Shown: piece by piece, positions 7,057 through 12,976 of the stretch
Layout of the letters: each line of letters begins with the position of its first letter
Numbering within the stretch: the stretch's first letter is position 1
DNA from: an uncultured Elusimicrobium sp.
GTDB taxonomy: Bacteria; Elusimicrobiota; Elusimicrobia; Elusimicrobiales; Elusimicrobiaceae
Assembly (NCBI GenBank): GCA_902767385.1
Contig: CACXHA010000038.1
Span: forward strand, 1-19,803
DNA length: 19,803 bases
Direction: 5' to 3'
Position numbers and translations under genes: made by a program
Notes under the pieces: model-generated
What the model saw: only the letters and a program-made list of their open reading frames with translations
The model's database searches: none
What the model was told of the DNA's origin: nothing

Positions 7057-8037
7057 TTATAAATCCTCTTCAAATAAATTTTCGTCTTTTGAAATAGTTG
7101 TTTGTTTTCGTTGGAAATTTAATGTATTTCGTTCCCAAAAAACACCCTGTTCATATCCTTGAATTGCTTTGTCTATTTCTGCTATTTGAAGACGTTTTTC
7201 AGTATATAGGCAATACATTTCATCTATTTCAATTCCACAAAAACGCCTATTTAATTTTTTTGCAACTACACTTGTTGTACCGCTTCCTAAAAATGGATCA
7301 AAAATCATATCTCCCTCTTTGGAAGAAGCAAGAATCAATTTTGCATATAATTTTTCGGGTTTTTGAGTAGGATGCGGAGTGTTTTCTGGCATAGACCAAA
7401 AGGGAATCGTTATATCGTCCCAAAAGTTAGAGGGGTATGTTACTCTAAAATTTCCGTCTTCTTCTTTTTTCCAGTCTTTTGCTTTCCCGTTTTCAAGATA
7501 AGGTGCTATCACTCTTCGTTTTATCTTTACTTTGTCCACATCAAAAAAATACTCTTTTGGATTTTTCACAGCAAACCAAATATCTTCCATTGAATTCTTC
7601 CAATTTGTTTTGGCACCTCTTCCTTTTTCTCGTTGCCAGGTAATGCGATTTATAATTGTCAAATGCCTACTTAATGCTAATTGTAATGCCGAAGTTGTTC
7701 CCCAATCGCCACATATGTAAAGAGATCCTGTAGATTTTAATTTATTACAAACCTGTGGCAACCATGATTCTAAATACTGAATATATTTCCCTTGTGCCAT
7801 AGCTTTAAAAGAAAAGTTATTGAATTTCTTGTCTAAATTGTATGGAGGATCAATAATAATTAAATCTGCAAAATTGTTTGGTATAAAATCGATTGCTTGA
7901 AATAGATCTGCACAAATTGTTTTATTTACAGGGGAAACAGAAGTTAAATCCTCAAGAGAAAGAATCCTTTTTTTTAATTTTTCTTTTTCTTCGGCGGTAA
8001 TCTGCAAAGTTCTATTACGTGAAACACTATTTGCCAT
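7057..8037 (-). CDS. Beta-class DNA methyltransferase of the restriction-modification pair
   Basis: 326 residues. The catalytic motif DPPY (63-66) precedes the S-adenosylmethionine motif DPFLGSGT (247-254), the order of the beta class of N6-adenine or N4-cytosine methyltransferases. HPTQKP (222-227) is the usual segment before the cofactor motif. DPPY fits either adenine-N6 or cytosine-N4, and I favour adenine because the partner looks HincII-like. It protects host DNA from the endonuclease encoded one base downstream. The ATG at 8037 follows GGAG at five bases. That Shine-Dalgarno sequence lies in a hairpin, and the gene is preceded by a structured RNA of about 220 bases with its own promoter. 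Composition is AT-rich compared with the flanking operons. Confidence 0.93.
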   Translation of the reverse strand: MANSVSRNRTLQITAEEKEKLKKRILSLEDLTSVSPVNKTICADLFQAIDFIPNNFADLIIIDPPYNLDKKFNNFSFKAMAQGKYIQYLESWLPQVCNKLKSTGSLYICGDWGTTSALQLALSRHLTIINRITWQREKGRGAKTNWKNSMEDIWFAVKNPKEYFFDVDKVKIKRRVIAPYLENGKAKDWKKEEDGNFRVTYPSNFWDDITIPFWSMPENTPHPTQKPEKLYAKLILASSKEGDMIFDPFLGSGTTSVVAKKLNRRFCGIEIDEMYCLYTEKRLQIAEIDKAIQGYEQGVFWERNTLNFQRKQTTISKDENLFEEDL

Positions 8038-8038
8038 A

Positions 8039-8062
8039 TATTCTCCAAATTATGAAGAAATA
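8039..8062 (-). promoter_or_regulatory. Hairpin over the methyltransferase ribosome-binding site
   Basis: On the minus strand TATTTCTTC (8062-8054) can pair with GGAGAATA (8046-8039) with one bulged T and one G-U pair, around a seven-base loop. The GGAG Shine-Dalgarno sequence (8046-8043) is fully inside the stem. The stem is modest by itself. Its weight comes from a stronger hairpin at the same place before the pilin gene. Confidence 0.5.
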
Positions 8063-8071
8063 CAAAGCAAA

Positions 8072-8288
8072 AGCGGCCATTATGCCGAGCCTGCGTAACT
8101 CACCCGAACACAACAGCCGCTGCTTGCCGCTTATAAAAGCGGCAAACATTAAGCACTATGTCTATTAGGGATCAGCTAAGCAGATCATAGTGTTTATTTT
8201 AGCGACTGTTTTTGGAGTTACGCAGTGCCTTTAGTATCCTAAAAGCTCTCTGTATTCTTCATACAGTTCCAAAAACAGATTAAATTGT
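8072..8288 (-). ncRNA. Structured RNA copy A, leader of the restriction-modification genes
   Basis: It fills the gene-free gap between pth and the methyltransferase. On the minus strand, P1 CTGTTTTTGGA (8278-8268) pairs with TCCAAAAACAG (8216-8206), 11 bp. P1 encloses hairpin 1 (8266-8250), hairpin 2 (8246-8227, loop GATA) and the strand CTGCGTAAC (8225-8217). That strand pairs perfectly with GTTACGCAG (8099-8091), forming a pseudoknot stacked directly on P1. Between them lie hairpin 3 (8192-8154) and hairpin 4 (8146-8123, 10 bp). P5 AGCGGC (8121-8116) pairs with GCCGCT (8077-8072) and carries the pseudoknot strand in its loop. All these elements recur in copy B at 12026-12230 with different stem sequences. 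I do not recognise the family. No clear terminator follows, so it is probably part of the mRNA leader. Confidence 0.75.
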
Positions 8289-8294
8289 ATTTAA

Positions 8295-8303
8295 ATTATA
8301 ACA
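8295..8303 (-). promoter_or_regulatory. Predicted promoter of structured RNA A (extended -10)
   Basis: On the minus strand TGTTATAAT is an extended consensus -10, with no strong -35. The predicted start near 8288 lies just before the AATTTAATC leader shared with copy B. No terminator is visible between pth (stop at 8329) and this point, so read-through from the glmU operon is also possible. Confidence 0.6.
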
Positions 8304-8328
8304 AAATAGAAATTATGAAGAAAGAACT

Positions 8329-8889
8329 TTAATTAAACTCGTTCATGGCCTTTTGCAGGCCGTCTTTGAAATAGCTTTCCAGCGCACAGACCGCACGCTC
8401 TAAGGCGGGGGATAAAACTTCTTCTTCCTGCCGGGAAAACTTACCCAGTACAAAATTTACCAAATCAAACTTCTCGGGTTTAGGCCCAATCCCACAACGT
8501 AGCCGCGCAATTTGGTCCGTCCCCAGTTGCTCAATAATGTGCTTCATGCCTTTTTGGCCGCCGGCTGAACCGCTACCGCGTAAGCGCAGCTTTCCAACAT
8601 CTAAAGACACATCATCAAAGCAAACAATCACCCGGTCAGGTGTAATTTTATAAAACCGGGCCAGGCTGCTTACAGCCTGACCCGATAGATTCATATACGT
8701 GTAGGGTTTTAATAAAAACACCTCATGCCCTGCCACGTTTGTTTTGCCATACACTCCCAGTTTCTGCCATGGTTGCCACTGTACGCCCCATTTACTTGCA
8801 GCTGCATCCACCATGCGAAATCCCACATTGTGCCGCGTGCGCTCATATTCAGGGCCAGGGTTCCCCAAGCCAACCAGGAGGTATTGCAT
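8329..8889 (-). CDS. pth: Peptidyl-tRNA hydrolase
   Basis: Pth frees tRNA from peptidyl-tRNA dropped during translation. The 186-residue protein opens with LLVGLGNPGPEY (4-15), including Asn10, and TRHNVGF with the catalytic His20. Asn66 in the YMNLSGQ segment and Asp92 in FDDVSLD complete the conserved active-site region. The GSAGGQKGMKH segment (106-116) is the usual flexible loop and helix. Length is typical. It starts three bases after the rplY stop without a clear Shine-Dalgarno sequence, so translation is probably coupled. It is the last gene of glmU-prs-rplY-pth, a gene order known from many bacteria. Confidence 0.97.
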   Translation of the reverse strand: MQYLLVGLGNPGPEYERTRHNVGFRMVDAAASKWGVQWQPWQKLGVYGKTNVAGHEVFLLKPYTYMNLSGQAVSSLARFYKITPDRVIVCFDDVSLDVGKLRLRGSGSAGGQKGMKHIIEQLGTDQIARLRCGIGPKPEKFDLVNFVLGKFSRQEEEVLSPALERAVCALESYFKDGLQKAMNEFN

Positions 8890-8892
8890 AAA

Positions 8893-9570
8893 CTATTTTT
8901 TAGCCGCTTCGGTCCCTTTGGTAAGGTTTCCTTCTTCGTCTTTCTTACCTTTGGTAGAAGAACTTTCCGGCTGAGCAGCTGCATCGGCAGCCGCGGCAGG
9001 AGCGGGCGTTTCTTCATCTTTCGGAATAGCCAAGTGTACCACCGGGGCTTCTTTGTCGGTTTTAAGTTCCACACCTTCCGGCAGTTTAATATCACCGGCC
9101 ACGATACCTTTATTGATGGTCATGGGGGTAATATCTACCACAATTTCGTGCGGGATAGCACTTACTAAAGCGCGTACTTCAATTTCGCGCATAATGTGTT
9201 CCACGATAGCACCGTATTGGGCAATATCGGCAGAAGTTCCTTCCAAGCGGATCGGTACCACCACGTCCATTTTGTCTTTCATGCTGACGCGTTGAAAGTC
9301 GGCGTGAATCGGTTTATCGGTTACGGCGTGGTATTGTACTTCTTTAACTAGCGCCAGTTCCTTTGTTCCGTTAAGGTCTACTTCTACTAACGTATTTTTA
9401 CCGGCTTTAATGATTTTATCCAAATCTTTCATGCTGACGGTTACGCTAACAGGTTCTTTGTGCCCGCCGTACACTACGGCCGGTACATTTTTTTCGGCTC
9501 TAATCTTAGAGAGAGCCCCTTTTACGCCGATGCCTTCGCGGGCGGCGGCAGAAATACTTACTTTTTCCAT
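8893..9570 (-). CDS. rplY: 50S ribosomal protein L25, long (CTC) form
   Basis: 225 residues. The N-terminal half (about 1-95) is the 5S-rRNA-binding L25 domain, with AVVYGGHKEPVSV (31-43) and HADFQRVSM (89-97). The second domain (about 100-195) is the CTC or TL5 extension, ending PEGVELKTDKEAPVVHL. The last 35 residues are Ala-, Glu- and Lys-rich and low in complexity. It binds 5S rRNA in the large subunit. GGAG lies upstream of the ATG. It sits between prs and pth, the common context of this gene. Confidence 0.96.
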   Translation of the reverse strand: MEKVSISAAAREGIGVKGALSKIRAEKNVPAVVYGGHKEPVSVTVSMKDLDKIIKAGKNTLVEVDLNGTKELALVKEVQYHAVTDKPIHADFQRVSMKDKMDVVVPIRLEGTSADIAQYGAIVEHIMREIEVRALVSAIPHEIVVDITPMTINKGIVAGDIKLPEGVELKTDKEAPVVHLAIPKDEETPAPAAAADAAAQPESSSTKGKKDEEGNLTKGTEAAKK

Positions 9571-9596
9571 CTTATTTCTCCTTTTATTTTAAAAAT

Positions 9597-10541
9597 TTAG
9601 TTAAACATACCACTAATGGATTGTCCATCGTGGTTGCGTTGGATTGCATCTGCTAAAATATGTGATACAGACAGCGTTTCCACTTTCGGTCCCAAATCAC
9701 GCACCGGCAAAGAATCGGTAATAATCAGCTTTTTAATTGCGCTGTTATTAATGCGTTCTACGGCATTGCGCGAAAGTAACCCATGGGCACACGCGGCATA
9801 CACTTCACGCGCACCCTGTTCTTTAATTTTATTAGCTACGGTGGTTAAAGTGCCCGCCGTATCTACAATATCATCAAAAATAATGCACACTTTGTCTTTC
9901 ACGTCCCCAATGACGTTATAGACTACCGCCTCATTAGGTTTGGGCCGGCGCTTATCAATAATAACAAGCCCTGCATCCATTTTGGCGGCAAATTTACGGG
10001 CGCGTTCCACACCACCCACATCGGGGGAAATGACGACCAAATCTTCTCGCTTAAAATCTTGGAAGTAATCCAAAAACACTTTGCGGGCCCGTAAATGGTC
10101 CACGGGAATATCAAAAAATCCCTGAATTTGACCGGCGTGCAAGTCAATCGCCATCACGCGGTCCGCCCCGGCCTGCGTGATTAAGTTACAGGCCAATTTG
10201 GCGGTAATCGGCACACGCGGCGAAGACTTTCTATCCGCACGCGCATAACCAAAATAGGGGATAACCGCAGTAATTTTACCTGCACTGGCGCGTTTAAACG
10301 CGTCAATCATAATAAGCAGTTCCATCAAGTTTTCATTGACGGGCGGGCAGGTAGGTTGGATAATATAGCAATCGTGTGCGCGGACCGATTCCAAAATCTG
10401 CACATCTACTTCTCCGTCGGCAAAGCGTTCCACGTGCAATTTGCCAAGTTCCATATTTAAATGTTCGCAGATTTTCTGGGCCAGGGGTAAGTTTGCATTG
10501 CCGGAAAAAATGCGCAAGTCGCCATTTACGCTTTTAGTCAT
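9597..10541 (-). CDS. prs: Ribose-phosphate pyrophosphokinase
   Basis: Prs makes phosphoribosyl pyrophosphate (PRPP) from ribose 5-phosphate and ATP for purine, pyrimidine, histidine and NAD synthesis. The 314-residue protein is the usual length. It shows the flexible-loop segment RADRKSSPR (101-109), the metal-binding DLHAGQIQGFF (133-143), KRRPKPNE (197-204) and the PRPP-binding FDDIVDTAGTL (222-232). The ATG at 10541 lies inside the last codons of glmU, with an eight-base overlap, so the two are translationally coupled. The usual class I sequence at the flexible loop differs slightly but keeps its Arg and Lys residues. Confidence 0.97.
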   Translation of the reverse strand: MTKSVNGDLRIFSGNANLPLAQKICEHLNMELGKLHVERFADGEVDVQILESVRAHDCYIIQPTCPPVNENLMELLIMIDAFKRASAGKITAVIPYFGYARADRKSSPRVPITAKLACNLITQAGADRVMAIDLHAGQIQGFFDIPVDHLRARKVFLDYFQDFKREDLVVISPDVGGVERARKFAAKMDAGLVIIDKRRPKPNEAVVYNVIGDVKDKVCIIFDDIVDTAGTLTTVANKIKEQGAREVYAACAHGLLSRNAVERINNSAIKKLIITDSLPVRDLGPKVETLSVSHILADAIQRNHDGQSISGMFN

Positions 10542-11931
10542 TTTTTTTCACACCTTTTTTTTCTAGAACGACCTGACGCGAACGGGCAATTGCCAAACCT
10601 TGGGCAGCAACTTCCTTGGTAATGGTTGACCCCGCGCCGATTTTTGCATATTCGTGCACCGTTACCGGTGCTACAAAATTCACGTTAGACCCTACAAACA
10701 CATGGTCCCCAATGACCGTTGTATGTTTGTTTTTGCCGTCATAATTACACGTAATGGTTCCGGCACCGACATTTACCCCCGCACCCATTTGCGTATCGCC
10801 AATGTAACTTAAGTGATTGACTTTGGAACCTTCGCCAATAACGGCTTTTTTAATTTCAGAAAAATTCCCCACTTTAGCACCCTTTTTGAGAATAGATTTC
10901 GGGCGCAGGTGTGCATACGGCCCTAATTGGCAGTTTTCTGCCACTTCACTTTCTTCAATGTAGGTACCCAATTTAAGGGTTACGTCATTATGAATAACAG
11001 AATTGTTGATGTATACGCTGCTTTCTAAGGTGCAGTTTTGACCGATTTGGGTATTGCCCAACAAATAACAACCCGACGCAATTGTAGTGTCCGCGCCGAT
11101 TTGTACCCCTGCGTCAATATAAGTGTCTTGCGGGTTAATGAGCGTTACGCCATTATCCATATGATAGCGGTTAATGCGCGCGCGCATAATTTGCGCCGCT
11201 TGTGCCAGTTGCTCACGGCTGTTAACCCCCAGCGCTTGCTCGTAATCGGCAGAGGTAAACACCAGGGCCGGCATTTCTTGTTTAATAAACGCTAACGTAT
11301 CGGTTAAATAATACTCGTGTTTAGGCCCTTGCGGGGTAAGTTTGGCTAATGCTTGCACCAACGCCGCACTGTTAAATACGTACATACCGCTGTTGATTTC
11401 ATCAATTTTTTTGATTGTTCCGTCGGCATCAGCATCTTCTACAATTTTTTCAAATTGATTTTGTCCGTCACGTACAATACGACCGTAACCTGCCGGATTG
11501 GGTACTTTTACGGCCAGTACCATCGTTCCAGCTTTGGCATTTTCAAATTGCTCATACATTTGTGCCAAGGTTTCGGCTTTGAGTAACGGCGTATCCCCGG
11601 CTAATACCATCACGCTTTCTTGTTTTTGTAAAAACGGTAATGCTGCCTTTACTGCCGAGCCGGACCCGGCCAATTCGGTCTGCACAAAAAATTCCACCGG
11701 GGTCGTAACCCCCCAGGCGGACATATTGTCTAAAACAGTTTGTTTAACTTGCTGTGCGCCATGCCCAATCACAATACCGATAGCGGCCGGTTTTAACTGT
11801 TGGGCCGCGCGCAAGATATGAGCGATAATCGGGAATCCGCAAACCGCGTGAAGCGGTTTAGGGAGATTAGATTTCATTCGCGTGCCTTTACCGGCCGCGA
11901 GGATTAAAACACTTCTATTTTTGGCTACCAT
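10534..11931 (-). CDS. glmU: Bifunctional GlcNAc-1-P uridyltransferase / GlcN-1-P acetyltransferase
   Basis: GlmU makes UDP-GlcNAc for peptidoglycan and lipopolysaccharide. The 465-residue protein has the usual two-domain length. The N-terminal uridyltransferase carries LAAGKGTRMK (11-20), QTELAGSGSA (84-93) and AGDTP (111-115) with Asp113 for metal binding. From about residue 260 a left-handed beta-helix of hexapeptide repeats forms the acetyltransferase, with His373 in NHLSYIGD as the probable base and GAGTITCNYDG (389-399). It is the first gene of its operon. A promoter with near-consensus boxes lies upstream at 11976-12004, and the Shine-Dalgarno sequence is weak. Confidence 0.97.
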   Translation of the reverse strand: MVAKNRSVLILAAGKGTRMKSNLPKPLHAVCGFPIIAHILRAAQQLKPAAIGIVIGHGAQQVKQTVLDNMSAWGVTTPVEFFVQTELAGSGSAVKAALPFLQKQESVMVLAGDTPLLKAETLAQMYEQFENAKAGTMVLAVKVPNPAGYGRIVRDGQNQFEKIVEDADADGTIKKIDEINSGMYVFNSAALVQALAKLTPQGPKHEYYLTDTLAFIKQEMPALVFTSADYEQALGVNSREQLAQAAQIMRARINRYHMDNGVTLINPQDTYIDAGVQIGADTTIASGCYLLGNTQIGQNCTLESSVYINNSVIHNDVTLKLGTYIEESEVAENCQLGPYAHLRPKSILKKGAKVGNFSEIKKAVIGEGSKVNHLSYIGDTQMGAGVNVGAGTITCNYDGKNKHTTVIGDHVFVGSNVNFVAPVTVHEYAKIGAGSTITKEVAAQGLAIARSRQVVLEKKGVKKND

Positions 11932-11975
11932 TTTGTTTAACTCTTGCCTAAAAATAAGATAAATTCGGTAGGTAT

Positions 11976-12004
11976 ATTATACAAAACTACCCCAAATCGT
12001 GCAA
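11976..12004 (-). promoter_or_regulatory. Predicted glmU promoter
   Basis: On the minus strand TTGCAC (12004-11999) and TATAAT (11981-11976) are 17 bases apart, the best promoter match in the window. It is divergent from the RNA B promoter. Its -35 lies only six bases from that promoter's extended -10, so the two compete for the same DNA. Confidence 0.75.
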
Positions 12005-12010
12005 CTTTTT

Positions 12011-12019
12011 TGCTATACT
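12011..12019 (+). promoter_or_regulatory. Predicted promoter of structured RNA B (extended -10)
   Basis: TGCTATACT, preceded by six T residues, forms an extended -10 with no clear -35. The predicted start is near 12026. Downstream, TACAATTTAATC is identical to the leader of RNA copy A. Confidence 0.6.
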
Positions 12020-12025
12020 ATACGT

Positions 12026-12230
12026 ACAATTTAATCCTGTTTTTGGAAGCGTTTTAGAAACGCGAAACTTTCGTAAGAAAGCATCATAGGAGTCCAAGGA
12101 CAGCTCGTTATTAGGCACAAAAGAAGGGCCCTTCGAAACCCATTGTTTTGTGCCGAGCGTTTATCAGGCAACTGATAAGCCACGGCTGTTTATGTTGGGT
12201 TACTCCTATGAGCTCAATAGAGATAGCCGT
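12026..12230 (+). ncRNA. Structured RNA copy B, leader of the pilin gene
   Basis: It fills the gap between glmU and the pilin. P1 CTGTTTTTGGA (12037-12047) pairs with TCCAAGGACAG (12093-12103), two A-to-G changes relative to copy A being tolerated as G-U pairs. Inside P1 are hairpin 1 (12049-12063), hairpin 2 (12068-12081, GTAA tetraloop) and TCATAGGAGT (12084-12093). The last pairs with ACTCCTATGA (12202-12211) as a 10-bp pseudoknot. Hairpin 3 (12104-12157) has an 8-bp stem, GCACAAAA/TTTTGTGC. Hairpin 4 (12160-12179) has a GCAA tetraloop. P5 ACGGCT (12182-12187) pairs with AGCCGT (12225-12230). Order and spacing match copy A while the sequences of hairpins 1 to 4, P5 and the pseudoknot differ, which is strong evidence for a selected structure. 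The family is not recognised. Confidence 0.78.
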
Positions 12231-12234
12231 TTTC

Positions 12235-12269
12235 TATACACTCCCAAAACAAAAAATAAGGAGTGTATA
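12235..12269 (+). promoter_or_regulatory. Hairpin over the pilin ribosome-binding site
   Basis: TATACACTCC (12235-12244) is the exact reverse complement of GGAGTGTATA (12260-12269). The 10-bp stem has a 15-base A-rich loop. It buries most of the AAGGAG Shine-Dalgarno sequence (12258-12263) and the first base of the start codon. There is no T run after it, so it is a translational switch candidate and not a terminator. Confidence 0.8.
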
Positions 12270-12958
12270 TGAAAACCAAAAATCAAATCGCAGTTATAAA
12301 AAAAGAATGTCATTCCCGAGGAATGTTATCGGGAATCTCCCGCGTACAAAGTCGTTGCTGTTTTCAAAAAAGCATTATTCCCGAATTTATTTCGGGATCT
12401 TCCACTCAGGTCGTTATAAAACAAAAAGCGTTGAAGACCCTGAAAAAATTTCAGGGATTATCTAATTTTACAACAGCCCGCGCCTTTACCCTCATAGAGC
12501 TGTTAGTCGTGGTACTTATTATCGGCATCCTCGCCGCGGTGGCGGTACCGCAATATCAAATCGCTGTGGAAAAATCGCACGCTACGGAAGGTATCACATT
12601 AATGCGCGCCATTGCTCGCGCCAATGAAATATATTTTTTAGCCAACGGGCGGTACGCTGACTATTTGGAAGATTTGGATATTGATTTACCGGGAAAGGCA
12701 TCTTCCGGTACTTATACGACAAGTAAATTATTAAAGTATTTTGAATGCCGTCCTAAGAATGAATCAGAAGACCCAAACTCTTTGGCTTTGTGCCGTCGGA
12801 GGGATTCAAAGTTCGGTCCTTATTTTTTTAGTTGCAACAGAACAAGTAAAAAATGCTACTGTTCTGGAAGCGGTAATGAAACGGGCAACAAATGGTGTAA
12901 AATTATCACGGGGAAAACAATCTCCGATAGCAAGGGACATTTTTATTTTGATGATTAA
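12269..12958 (+). CDS. Type IV pilin or pseudopilin with a 72-residue leader
   Basis: 229 residues. The prepilin motif RA-FTLIELLVVV places cleavage before Phe73, with Glu77 as the conserved Glu+5 and Ala at -1 where Gly is usual. The hydrophobic helix runs to about residue 97, then VEKSHATEGITLMRAIARANEI leads into a globular domain with cysteines 160, 175, 189, 196, 198 and 210. The leader is far longer than the usual 5-20 residues and is in frame from an ATG with AAGGAG five bases upstream. Three palindromes lie inside its coding sequence. Internal starts at codons 19 (ATG) and 55 (TTG) lack a Shine-Dalgarno sequence. No assembly genes are nearby, so which pilus or secretion system it serves is unknown. 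It is transcribed from the RNA B promoter. Confidence 0.88.
   Translation: MKTKNQIAVIKKECHSRGMLSGISRVQSRCCFQKSIIPEFISGSSTQVVIKQKALKTLKKFQGLSNFTTARAFTLIELLVVVLIIGILAAVAVPQYQIAVEKSHATEGITLMRAIARANEIYFLANGRYADYLEDLDIDLPGKASSGTYTTSKLLKYFECRPKNESEDPNSLALCRRRDSKFGPYFFSCNRTSKKCYCSGSGNETGNKWCKIITGKTISDSKGHFYFDD
12312..12336. repeat. Palindromic element 1 in the pilin leader
   Basis: ATTCCCGA (12312-12319) and TCGGGAAT (12329-12336) form an 8-bp stem with a nine-base loop. With the flanking GTC and CTCC it resembles the dispersed extragenic palindromes common in bacteria, here inside a reading frame and encoding CHSRGMLSGIS. Confidence 0.65.
12379..12397. repeat. Palindromic element 2 in the pilin leader
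   Basis: TCCCGAA (12379-12385) and TTCGGGA (12391-12397) form a 7-bp stem with a five-base loop. The sequence ATTCCCGA, spacer, TCGGGATCTTCC parallels element 1, so the two look like members of one family about 65 bases apart. Confidence 0.6.
12438..12456. repeat. Palindromic element 3 in the pilin leader
   Basis: CCCTGAAA (12438-12445) and TTTCAGGG (12449-12456) form an 8-bp stem with a three-base loop. The core differs from elements 1 and 2 (CCCTGA against CCCGA), so it may be a related but separate type. Confidence 0.55.
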
Positions 12959-12976
12959 AAATTGCCGAATATAACC

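Noticed and set aside
8072..8288. Known RNA such as 6S, RNase P, tmRNA, SRP, c-di-GMP or cobalamin riboswitch, or a group I intron
   Set aside because: I find none of the conserved sequences I know for these, and about 220 bases with this helix order does not match them. This is from memory and not from a database search.
6396..8328. Transposon or prophage carrying the restriction-modification genes
   Set aside because: No transposase, integrase, terminal inverted repeats or target duplications are visible at the edges.
12235..12269. Intrinsic terminator of RNA B
   Set aside because: The stem is not followed by a T run; it is followed by the ATG, and the Shine-Dalgarno sequence forms its 3' strand.
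12312..12456. CRISPR array or tandem repeat
   Set aside because: The three hairpins are not equal-length direct repeats and the spacing is irregular; they look like dispersed palindromes.
12148..12465. Reading frame of about 105 residues overlapping RNA B and the pilin leader
   Set aside because: It lies in another frame from the pilin, crosses the pseudoknot and the ribosome-binding-site hairpin, and has no Shine-Dalgarno sequence or recognisable motif.
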